Assembly (NCBI RefSeq): GCF_029227915.1
Contig: NC_079886.1
Span: 310,001 to 374,000, forward strand
Length of the DNA: 64,000 nt
Reading direction: 5' to 3'
Source: Hydractinia symbiolongicarpus
Lineage: Eukaryota > Cnidaria > Hydrozoa > Anthoathecata > Hydractiniidae
Under the pieces are notes generated by a model. It made no database searches and was not told where the DNA came from. It was given only the letters and a program-made list of their open reading frames with translations. Positions 26,960 through 37,700 of this stretch are shown piece by piece (the stretch's first letter is position 1; each line of letters starts with the position of its first letter). The translations under genes and the position numbers were made by a program.

Positions 26960-27668
26960 AAGGTCGTATCGCCTACCTAAAACTTCGCACTTTGACATCC
27001 TATAATTTGCGTCAGAGAAATGCTATAAGCGCGCTCTTTTTTTTATTGAAAGTGTGACCATAGACGGCTAAGTTTTTGTATGCACGTGCATCTTTCCACT
27101 TCGGGACTGTCTTCTAGGAGTATTATAACAAATCGTACTTTTAGGCTTTCAAGCCATATTCGCTAGCTATGCTACATTCTCAAGTTGCGGTTCAGTATAA
27201 ATAAGGTTAAACATCATGGCCTCTCACGTTTACAAACTGAGGAACTGATGTATAAGTTAATAAAAGCACAATAATCATAAAAAACCGCTATTTTACGCCA
27301 ATTATAGCATTTCTTTGGGTGATTTACTGGGTTTCGGCTCACTTTTTTACATTTCCTCAGTTTCCAAAATATTCTCTGATAGCTAAATAACTCTACTAAA
27401 TATTTCTCAGAAGTTAAGGGTTCGTGAAAATGTTGCGAAAGTTCAATTTGTTGTTGCTATCCATTATATTTTTTCTTAAACAAGCGCCTTCCCAAAGTTG
27501 TTGTTGTACACGCTTTGTTCACGTGAACATTAAAATTTAAGCCAATCAAGTTGAACATAAATGACGTAACTTCAAGTTTCATAATGGCAGAATGCTTCTG
27601 AATAATAGCGGGAAATAAAAAGCGCTAACAAACTTTGACTTATTTTAATCTAATTTATTATCAAAATA
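26960..27668 (+). promoter_or_regulatory. Transposon 5' region upstream of the gene
   Basis: These 709 bp hold no long reading frame. A TATAAATA box-like sequence is at 27196-27203 and a CCAAT at 27542-27546. A 13-bp perfect inverted repeat (27016-27028 / 27302-27314) lies in the first half and could be a subterminal transposase-binding or structural element. An untranslated upstream exon is possible. Promoter assignment is weak. Confidence 0.35.
27016..27314. repeat. Subterminal 13-bp inverted repeat
   Basis: AGAAATGCTATAA (27016-27028) and TTATAGCATTTCT (27302-27314) are exact reverse complements about 270 bp apart within the left end of the transposon. Confidence 0.8.
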
Positions 27669-30600
27669 ATGAGTAATTATGCATTTCATGATCCACGAAT
27701 ATGTGGATACTATCGCACTGCTGTTTATTTGATTTCATCAAATACCGAACTCGTTTCACCTCTTGCTATACGTAGTCAGTCCTTTACCAACAACGAAAGT
27801 GGCTATTTAAGCTTAAACGAAATTTCTGATTTGAACAACACCCCAACAGATCTTTTGAATTTTGTTGACGAAAATGAGCAATTAAGCATCACTCGTAGCG
27901 GAATATCCGAAAACAACCTACATTCCACACCAAATGTAAAATGCAAACAAAAATCGTGTGTATTTGTTCCAATGGATGAGGGATTTGAACAAATGAAAAT
28001 ACTCTTTCAAAATCATTTCGACATGGAAATACTTCAGTATAATCTATTTCAAAAAAACATCAAGCGATTTATAAATACAAACAAAAAATGGAGCAGAAAT
28101 AATGCAAGAAACAAAAACCAATACTATAGTTTTTTCTCTCCTACTAATTGGAAAAAACTCCAAGATAAAGAAAAATTCAAACATTCACTAATTTGTGACG
28201 AATGCACCTTAAATCATGCGGAAATGCAATCCTTATTCCCATCAAGCACAAAGAGATTTTGCCAAGCAAGAAAGGAAAACATATCCTACACTACAAATGA
28301 AATGAAAAAAATACACCCCAAAAAAACACTCACAGACTGCACAAATACAATCTATGCTGCTATTAATTTTGGATTTGAGAAGAAATTTGGAGTTAATTTT
28401 TCAAAAGGCTTGGCTAGTGTAAAAGAATTGAATCTTCAAGAAAGACCAACTACTTATGAGAAAAAAAAAGAAAAAAGAGCTCAAGTTAAAAACGTGATCA
28501 ATTCCTTGCAGAAAAATTTGGATGAAACAGCAGTTGATAGGTAAGGTTACAGCTTCTTAGCAACAATAACGGAAAAGCTTCATATATAATATATACAATA
28601 GCAGTGAAATATTGACCAATATAAAATACCAAAACATAATGTAAAACAAGTTTTAAAAATTAACAAAAAGCTTTTGTGCTATGCCAAGATCAGTTAAGCT
28701 AAAATCTTTCATAATATTACAATATATATTGTGAAAAATTGTAAAAATACTTATAACACTAAAAATTACGTTGAGCAGATTTTTTGGTGGATAAGCGTCT
28801 GATAGAAGCAATTTCTGAATGAAGCTTTGGTGAAAAAAATGCTATAAAAGCTTAATAAACTTTTGTACAAATTTTGATTTAAAAGTTACTAACTTTCAAA
28901 CAACCAAGAAATATGAATGAATACAATTTAAGTTGTTACAATAAATTTGTGTTACCTATAAAATAATATATTACTTATGTATTTAGGTGTTTTGGTATGC
29001 GTCAATCTTTAAAACGTTGGGATAAATCAATAAAAATACAGTCATTTGAAACTGTTGATACAGCAAAAGAAAGAACAAAAGAGGTGAAGAAAAAAATTGA
29101 AACTGGTCAACAAACTCTGAAAAATCACGTAGGAAATCACAAAAGCTATTCTTGGGATAAAAGTGGTCTTGAGGAAGAGGTAAATTGGTTTAAATTCAAT
29201 TCTGGAGATTGATAAGAAAAGCAAATTTTCGAGTGAATTTATTTCAACTGACTTTTTAATTACAGGCAAAGTTATGGGATTCTAATACAGAAGTTAACTG
29301 GGCAGAAATTGGTAGAAAATACAAAATATTGAATAAAAGTGGCAAGTTTGCTCAAAATGGTGGTCAAATAGCGAAAGAGTACCTCCTATACAAAGCGAAA
29401 AATGGGTTTAAATTAACGTATAAAGGCAAAGATGAGAAAAAAGATATCGTTAGAAGAAGATTAAAAAGAGTTGCAAATACAACGGTTCCAAATGACATCA
29501 GTGCAAAAAAGGTAATTCTTACTTTTAAACAACAATATGCCAGTTTATATAATATATATAGTATATACAACTGTATCAGATTTTATTTGCTTTTCTCAAA
29601 GGTGAAAAAACTGCTGGATGATGAGATAGCAGCAGGAAAAATCTTAATTGGCCATTTAGTCAACCCGAAAACATACACTAGATTTTCAATAAAAGATGGA
29701 GTGGTTAGTTCAACAGAATTCACAGTGGAAGGACGTAAACACACATTGCATGAGATACGCAATAAACTGCTGCTGAAGCACAAAAAATATATGAGATCAC
29801 AGCCTGATAGTTATTATGAAAGTTTGTCTGAAAAAGATATAAATGAACGCTTATTGTTATTACAAGAGCAGAGTGCGGACCACTCAAATCTGAAAATGAA
29901 GCTGAAACAATACGAGTGCACAAGAAATTTACAAATTTGGCACGATGCTTCCACTATTGCTAACCACAGCCACATTTTGTTTGCTGTGAATGTTTTATAT
30001 GACACTGCAGTATTCTATACTGATAAGGAGTACTTGCAGATTTATGGAAACAAGGTAGATGTACAAAGTGAAATAGAAAGTCCAGAGTTGTACATAATTG
30101 GGCGATGTAAATCTTCTGATGAGCAACTAGGTTATGTTGACACAAGGGTGGAATGCTTACAAGACCTAAATATTCCAATAACTACTGATGAAGGAGTCAC
30201 CATTTATGACAAAATGAGATTGTTCCATGGTGATGGACCAGCAGCACAACTCGAAGGAGGTAATCAAAAAGGTGGACATTATTTTTGTCCAACGTGTGAC
30301 GTATTTCTATACCAAACGGATGATATAACTTATAGTTATCAGCTTAAATCAAACTCACTGCAAGAAATACAGCATAAAGTTATAAGTGGAAAATATGGAC
30401 TGATAAACAGTAATAAAGGTAAACTAAAACCCTTTGCTGCCTTGTCAACTAAGGAACTTCAGGAGGAATTGAACTCAAGAAAAATATCCACTAATGCAAC
30501 AACGAAAATAAATCTTGCTAAAGAACTAAAACAACACTTAAAGGGTACTACAAGAGTACCAATTCTTTTAAAAAATAATCCAACTAGTGACCTATCAAGT

Positions 30601-32223
30601 CTGAACCTGGAAAAATACGAGATCGCTATGCTGGAGCCCATGCACGACATTGGGGGCCATATAACTAATCTTTTTGAGGAGCTACCTCACCATTTGACAA
30701 AGGCTGACAAGGAAAAATTTGACGAAGCATTTGAGATTAGTCATAAACAAAAAGAAACACAACGGAATTGTGATAAACGCAAATCACTATTGACAATAAT
30801 TGTAACCCTTGACGGTAAAATAAATAATAAAGCTATATGCCTGCTCAAAACATTGGCAGATATACAAAGAATACTTTACTTGAACGAATTGAAAAGAAGT
30901 TCACAGGAAATATTGCGATTACATAATGCTTGTTTCAAACATGCAATTTTACTGAAAGAAGTCATTGGTTTTAATCTGAAAAAAATTACTAGGGAAAAGT
31001 TGTATGGCAAATATATGCACAATTTAATAGTACACTCTCCAATTCAATATCGTCTAATCAATGGACAATCAATTAATTGTGAAGGTGAAGAACGTTTTTT
31101 TAACACAATTAAACAGATTACTGGTACTACAAGTTCTAACAGACCAGGTCACATTATTGGCAACATTATAACAAGGCATCAGATAGAGTCGCGATGCAAA
31201 GAATCATACAACCTTAACAATGAAAACATTCAAGTAAATCGAGATATACAACAACTAAATGAGATCATTGAACGATATCAATATAATACCGTTTTCACAT
31301 ATGATTACATAAAAAAGAATGGTGCTGAATGGCAGTCCCATTTAGAAAGAATTTCCGACTTTCTTTATGCTGGTGAGAAAGTGTGGTGGAAGAGCACTGA
31401 ATTTGGTGTTGAATTTCTAGATAAATGTAGGCATGAAAAATATCCGCAACTACCTAAAGTTTATCACTTTCGATCAATAACAATTCCACAAATTGAACAA
31501 AAGCTGGAAGGTATGTGGGAAAAACTGATAAATGAAAACATAGTCATACCCATTCATCAAATTTATACTGAGAATGAAGATGGAAAAAGCATATCAGCCA
31601 CAAACTATTTATGTCCATATATGAAAGATCAAACAACCATTCTGAAAGGTCACACTAGTGAAAATGAAAATGAAAAAAAAATTGAGCCTGAATTTGAAGA
31701 GTTGGATGATAAATGCTTGGATATACAAGAGAAAAAAGAAGACATTCCTTCAGATACTGATATGAACCTGGAAAAAGAAGAGGCTATTGACTTTGAATGT
31801 AGCAGTCATTGTAATCAATATACAGTTCAACAGCAAATAAAGATAAAAACAAAAGAAGAAGGTGAAAGTATTGTGAAGACTTTGTTAACAAATGAGGGAA
31901 AAATGATACAACATATCTTAGGAAAAAATTCAGACACACTGCAAAAATATGACAAGTTGAAGCACGACATCAAACGAAATTATAAAAAAGCTCCAAGAAA
32001 TAAAATACTGGATTTACTCGTACCTCTGCAGACTAGTGTTGTGAAAATAGTAAGCGAATTGGAAAGAGATGTCGAAAGCTGGGAAAGAACATACTTCATA
32101 GAAAATAACTCAAGTGCACCTACTGAAGACGACCGTATAAAAAATTATGATATCTGGAATAAAATAAAGCGTATTAAAATGGGAAAAAACTTGATAAAAA
32201 ATTATTGGAAGATTAATTTTTAA
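27669..32223 (+). CDS. Four-exon putative transposase of the 5.9-kb element (1,310 aa)
   Basis: Exons are 27669-28540, 28987-29179, 29266-29511 and 29602-32223, and the phases join without a stop. Splice borders are AG|GTAAGG...ATTTAG, GAG|GTAAAT...TTACAG and AAG|GTAATT...CAAAG. The third intron is 90 nt and itself open, so an unspliced form would add 30 residues. The ATG follows an in-frame TAA at 27651. Visible features are: a Cys group (C176, C179, C198) after HSLICDEC; a possible DNA-binding segment VNWAEIGRKY...NGGQIAKEYL (about 365-395); HGDGPAAQLEGG (D648); a CPTC pair (666-669); a SAP-like helix pair (about 718-752); EPMHDIGGH (D786); CEGEERFF (E933/E934); and an acidic, lysine-rich C-terminal third. 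D648, D786 and E933/E934 are my candidate DDE residues (inference). I recall similar unnamed proteins in cnidarian and sponge genomes. It is the only gene between the inverted repeats, which supports a transposase role. Confidence 0.75.
28541..28986 (+). other. Intron 1 of the transposon gene
   Basis: This 446-nt AT-rich intron begins GTAAGG and ends ATTTAG. The two bases AG at the end of exon 1 plus the first G of exon 2 form an Arg codon, and the frame continues CFGMRQSLKRW. Nothing else is seen in it. Introns 2 (29180-29265, 86 nt) and 3 (29512-29601, 90 nt) are much shorter. Confidence 0.8.
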
Positions 32224-32815
32224 GACATATTAAGTTTGTAAGTTTTTAGCAAGCTAGTTAAAGCTTCAAGGTGTTACTCACAAAATTAAAGAAAATAGGA
32301 AAAAATTAGCCAAATATATATTGTTGCTTTCAAGCAGTTGTGTGCAGTTGTTAGTTAGCTAGGTCTCACCCCCACAACTAGGGTATATACTTGAAACTAT
32401 ATCCAGCTAGCTAGGTTGTATATAATTATATATATATATATTATTTCTTTAAACTATTTGCTACTCCTCAGTGGTATAATTTGGACTACATCCACTTGTG
32501 CTTTATTTCGTTTGAGAAGAAGACTACTGTAGCTAGCTCATCATTTCTCCTAAAAACGAAAAAATTAGCCCCTAAAATTCTGTAGTATTTACTTGAAAGA
32601 CTTTTTATTCTAATTATATGAATTTTAGAAGAAGATATTCATTATTTACCTGAAATAAAAAAGTTTTAATCCACACGCTATCATCAAACACTCTGGAAAT
32701 GTTTTTGCTTTCGCCAACGGCCAATATTGATATATATTTGTAAGCCTCTGATTGGTTTAAATATTTATTGCGCGACTTGCCCAAAGTAGCATTTCCTAGA
32801 TCGCGGTGGAAAAAA
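32224..32815 (+). other. Transposon 3' region
   Basis: AT-rich DNA after the stop codon. It has several GCTAGCTA-type motifs (about 32350, 32405 and 32533), a TA tract at 32418-32442, and candidate poly(A) signals ATTAAA (32285-32290) and AATAAA (32654-32659). No gene is seen. Confidence 0.5.
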
Positions 32816-32838
32816 AGACAAGCCTTAGCCGACATGAG
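32816..32838 (-). repeat. Right terminal inverted repeat (23 bp)
   Basis: It reads AGACAAGCCTTAGCCGACAT and then GAG. The reverse complement begins CTCATGTCGGCTAAGGC and matches the left end at 20 of 23 positions. Homology between the ends stops after the shared TGTCT. Confidence 0.88.
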
Positions 32839-32840
32839 TA
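32839..32840. other. Right copy of the TA target-site duplication
   Basis: TA directly follows the element end CATGAG and leads into TACAAAGAAAGTACCCAG, the satellite sequence expected after the left flank. Confidence 0.85.
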
Positions 32841-34745
32841 TACAAAGAAAGTACCCAGCGAGTAAAGTCATTTCCCGAACGATTTTTTAAATTATCTTTT
32901 CACCACTAAACCGCATGAGACTTGTAGTTTTTAAAAATGTTTTCATTTTTGATGAGACGCTAAAGAAATGAAGTTTATTCGCCGGCAAACGAAAACCCGC
33001 GTTTTCCCCTAAATCCTGGACTCGGCCCGTATAGTCAAAAGTATACAAAGAAAGTACCCAGGAAGTAAACTCATTTCCCGAACGATTTTTTAAATTATTT
33101 TTTCACCACTAAAACGCATGAGACTTGTAGTTTTCAAAAATGTTTTCATTTTTGATGAAACGCTAAATAAAAGAAGTTTAATCGCCGGCAAACGAAAACC
33201 CGCGATTTCCCGTAAATCCCGGACTCGGCCCGTATAGTCAAAAGTATACAAAGAAAGTACCCAGGGAGTAAACTCATTTCTCAAACGATTTTTTAAATTA
33301 TTTTTTAACCACTAAAACGCATGAGACTTGTAGTTTCCAAAAATATTTTCATTTTTGATAAGACGCTGAATAAAAGAAGTTTAATCGCCGGCAAACGAAA
33401 ACCCGCGATTTCCCGTAAATCCCGGACTCGGCCCGTATAGTCAAAAGTATACAAAGAAAGTACCCAGCGAGTAAAGTCATTTCCCGAACGATTTTTTAAA
33501 TTATCTTTTCACCACTAAACCGCATGAGACTTGTAGTTTTTAAAAATGTTTTCATTTTTGATGAGACGCTAAAGAAATGAAGTTTATTCGCGGCAAACGA
33601 AAACCCGCGTTTTCCCCTAAATCCCGGACTCGGCCCGTATAGTCAAAAGTATACAAAGAAAGTACCCAGGAAGTAAACTCATTTCCCGAACGATTTTTTA
33701 AATTATTTTTTCACCACTAAAACGCATGAGACTTGTAGTTTTCAAAAATGTTTTCATTTTTGATGAAACGCTAAATAAAAGAAGTTTAATCGCTGGCAAA
33801 CGAAAACCCGCGATTTCCCGTAAAATCCGGACTCGGCCCGTATAGTCAAAAGTATACAATGAAAGTACCCAGGGAGTAAACTCATTTCCCAAACGATTTT
33901 TTAAATTATTTTTTAACCACTAAAACGCATGAGACTTGTAGTTTTCAAAAATGTTTTCATTTTTGATAAGACGCTGAATAAAAGAAGTTTTATCGCCGGC
34001 AAACGAAAACCCGCGATTTCCCGTAAATCCGGTACTCGGCCCGTATATTCAAAAGTATACAAAGAAAGTACCCAGGGAGTAAACTCATTTCCCGAACGAT
34101 TTTTTAAATTATTTTTTTACCACTAAAACGCATGAGACTTCTAGTTTTCAAAAATATTTTTATTTTTGATGAGACGCTGAATAAAAGAAGTTTAATCGCC
34201 GGCAAACGAAAACCCGCGATTTCCCGTAAATCCCGTACTCGGCCCGTATAGTCAAAAGTACACAAAAAAAGTACCCAGGGAGTAAACTGATTTCCCGAAT
34301 GATTTTTTAAGTTATTTTTTCACCACTAAAACGCATGAGAATTGTAGTTTTCAAAAATATTTTCATTTTTGATGCGACGCTGAAAAAAAAAATTTTAATC
34401 GCCGGCAAACAAAAACCCGCGATTTCCCGTAAATCCCGGACTCGGCCCGTATAGCCAAAAGTATACAAAGAAAGTACCCAGCGAGTAAAGTCATTTCCCG
34501 AACGATTTTTTAAATTATCTTTTCACCACTAAACCGCATGAGACTTGTAGTTTTTAAAAATGTTTTCATTTTTGATGAGACGCTAAAGAAATGAAGTTTA
34601 TTCGCCGGCAAACGAAAACCCGCGTTTTCCCCTAAATCCCGGACTCGGCCCGTATAGTCAAAAGTATACAAAGAAAGTACCCAGGAAGTAAACTCATTTC
34701 CCGAACGATTTTTTAAATTATCTTTTCACCACTAAACCGCATGAG
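32839..34745. repeat. 10-monomer higher-order repeat: remainder of second copy
   Basis: It matches 24907-26810 with a constant offset of 7,933 bp, which equals the 5,904-bp insertion plus 2,029 bp. Shared rare variants include TTCGCGGCAAAC, GTAAAATCCGGACTC, TATACAATGAAAG and CTGAAAAAAAAAATTTTAAT. A few private substitutions separate the copies, such as GACTTCTAG near 34140 and TATAGCCAAAAG near 34452. Similarity ends near 34745. Confidence 0.85.
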
Positions 34746-37700
34746 ACTTGTAGTTTTCAAAAATGTTTTCATTTTTGATGAGACGCTAAAGAAATGAAGT
34801 TTATTCGCCGGCAAACGAAAACCCGCGTTTTCCCCTAAATCCCGGACTCGGCCCGTATAGTCAAAAGTATACAAAGAAAGTACCCAGGAAGTAAACTCAT
34901 TTCCCGAACGATTTTTTAAATTATTTTTTCACCACTAAAACGCATGAGACTTGTAGTTTTCAAAAATGTTTTCATTTTTGATGAAACGCTAAATAAAAGA
35001 AGTTTAATCGCCGGCAAACGAAAACCCGCGTTTTCCCCTAAATCCCGGACTCGGCCCGTATAGTCAAAAGTATACAAAGAAAGTACCCAGGAAGTAAACT
35101 CATTTCCCGAACGATTTTTTAAATTATTTTTTCACCACTAAAACGCATGAGACTTGTAGTTTTCAAAAATGTTTTCATTTTTGATGAAACGCTAAATAAA
35201 AGAAGTTTAATCGCCGGCAAACGAAAACCCGCGATTTCCCGTAAATCCCGGACTCGGCCCGTATAGTCAAAAGTATACAAAGAAAGTACCCAGGGAGTAA
35301 ACTCATTTCCCAAACGATTTTTTAAATTATTTTTTAACCACTAAAACGCATGAGACTTGTAGTTTCCAAAAATATTTTCATTTTTGATGAGACGCTGAAT
35401 AAAAGAAGTTTAATCGCCGGCAAACGAAAACCCGCGATTTCCCGTAAATCCCGGACTCGGCCTGTATAGTCAAAAGTATACAAAGAAAGTACCCAGCGAG
35501 TAAAGTCATTTCCCGAACGATTTTTTAAATTATCTTTTCACCACTAAACCGCATGAGACTTGTAGTTTTTAAAAATGTTTTCATTTTTGATGAGACGCTA
35601 AAGAAATGAAGTTTATTCGCCGGCAAACAAAAACCCGCGTTTTCCCTTAAATCCCGGACTCGGCCCGTATAGTCAAAAGTATACAAAGACAGTACCCAGG
35701 AAGTAAACTCATTTCCCGAACGATTTTTTAAATTATTTTTTCACCACTAAAACGCATGAGACTTGTAGTTTTCAAAAATGTTTTCATTTTTGATGAAACG
35801 CTAATTAAAAGAAGTTTAATCGCCGGCAAACGAAAACCCGCGATTTCCCGTAAATCCCGGACTGGGCCCGTATAGTGAAAAGTATACAAAGAAAGTACCC
35901 AGGGAGTAAACTCATTTCCCAAACGATTTTTAAATTATTTTTTAACCACTAAAACGCATGAGACTTGTAGTTTTCAAAAATATTTTCATTTTTGATGAGA
36001 CGCTGAATAAAAGAAGTTTAATCGCCGGCAAACGAAAACCCGCGATTTCCCGTAAATCCCGTACTCGGCCCGTCTAGTCAAAAGTACACAAAAAAAGTAC
36101 TCAGGGAGTAAACTGATTTCCCGAATGATTTTTTAAATTATTTTTTCACCACTAAAACGCATGAGACTTGTAGTTTTCAAAAATATTTTCATTTTTGATG
36201 AGACGCTGAATAAAAGAAGTTTAATCGCCGGCAAACGAAAACCCGCGTTTTCGCGTAAATCCGGTACTCGGCCCGTATATTCAAAAGTATACAAAGAAAG
36301 TACCCAGGGAGTAAACTCATTTCCCGAACGATTTTTTAAATTATTTTTTCACCACTAAAACGCATGAGACTTGTAGTTTTTAAAAATGTTTTCATTTTTG
36401 ATGAGACGCTAAAGAAATGAAGTTTATTCGCCGGCAAACGAAAACCCGCGTTTTCCCCTAAATCCCGGACTCGGCCCGTATAGTCAAAAGTATACAAAGA
36501 AAGTACCCAGGAAGTAAACTCATTTCCCGAACGATGTTTTAAATTATTTTTTCACCACTAAAACGCATGAGACTTGTAGTTTTCAAAAATGTTTTCATTT
36601 TTGATGAAACGCTAAATAAAAGAAGTTTAATCGCCGGCAAACGAAAACCCGCGATTTCCCGTAAATCCCGGACTCGGCCCGTATAGTCAAAAGTATACAA
36701 ATAAAGTACCCAGGGAGTAAACTCATTTCCCAAACGATTTTTTAAATTATTTTTTAACCACTAAACTGCATGAGACTTGTAGTTTCCAAAAATATTTTCA
36801 TTTTTGATGAGACGCTGAATAAAAGAAGTTTAATCGCCGGGAAACGAAAACCCGCGATTTCCCGTAAATCCCGGACTCGGCCCGTATAGTCAAAAGTATA
36901 CAAAGAAAGTACCCAGCGAGTAAAGTCATTTCCCGAACGATTTTTTAAATTATCTTTTCACCACTAAACCGCATGAGACTTGTAGTTTTTAAAAATGTTT
37001 TCATTTTTGATGAGACGCTAAAGAAATAAAGTTTATTCGCCGGCAAACGAAAACCCGCGTTTTCCCTTAAATCCCGGACTCGGCCCGTATAGTCAAAAGT
37101 ATACAAAGACAGTACCCAGGAAGTAAACTCATTTCCCGAACGATTTTTTAAATTATTTTTTCACCACTAAAACGCATGAGACTTGTAATTTTCAAAAATG
37201 TTTTCATTTTTGATGAAACGCTAATTAAAAGAAGTTTAATCGCCGGCAAACGAAAACCCGCGATTTCGCGTAAATCCCGGACTCGGCCCGTATAGTCAAA
37301 AGTATACAAAGAAAGTACCCAGGGAGTAAACTCATTTCCCAAACGATTTTTAAATTATTTTTTAACCACTAAAACGCATGAGACTTGTAGTTTTCAAAAA
37401 TGTTTTCATTTTTGATGAAACGCTAATTAAAAGAAGTTTAATCGCCGGCAAACGAAAACCCGCGATTTCCCGTAAATCCCGGACTCGGCCCGTATAGTCA
37501 AAAGTATACAAAGAAAGTACCCAGCGAGTAAAGACATTTCCCGAACGATTTTTTAAATTATCTTTTCACCACTAAACCGCATGAGACTTGTAGTTTTTAA
37601 AAATGTTTTCATTTTTGATGAGACGCTAAAGAAATAAAGTTTATTCGCCGGCAAACGAAAACCCGCGTTTTCCCTTAAATCCCGGACTCGGCCCGTATAG

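Larger units (their letters stand above)
26937..32838 (+). mobile_element. 5.9-kb autonomous-looking DNA transposon inserted in the satellite
   Basis: The element is 5,902 bp, bounded by 23-bp imperfect terminal inverted repeats (20 of 23 positions match) and flanked by TA on both sides. Excising it with one TA restores an uninterrupted 203-bp monomer. It carries a single spliced gene occupying 27669-32223. The gene has no visible inactivating stop or frameshift, which suggests a young and possibly active copy. The TA duplication alone would suggest Tc1/mariner, but the protein is far larger and shows no such motifs. CACTA-like affinity is conceivable from the HDIGGH-type motif and CxxC pair, but I cannot assign a superfamily. 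Confidence 0.88.

Noticed and set aside
29329-32223. A separate 964-aa gene starting at 29329
   Set aside because: The codon at 29329 is TTG, the frame extends upstream to a good splice acceptor at 29265, and it includes a likely intron (29512-29601). It is exons 3 and 4 of the larger gene.
26937-32838. Tc1/mariner assignment from the TA duplication
   Set aside because: The predicted protein is about 1,310 aa with several introns and shows none of the short mariner transposase layout. TA alone is not diagnostic.
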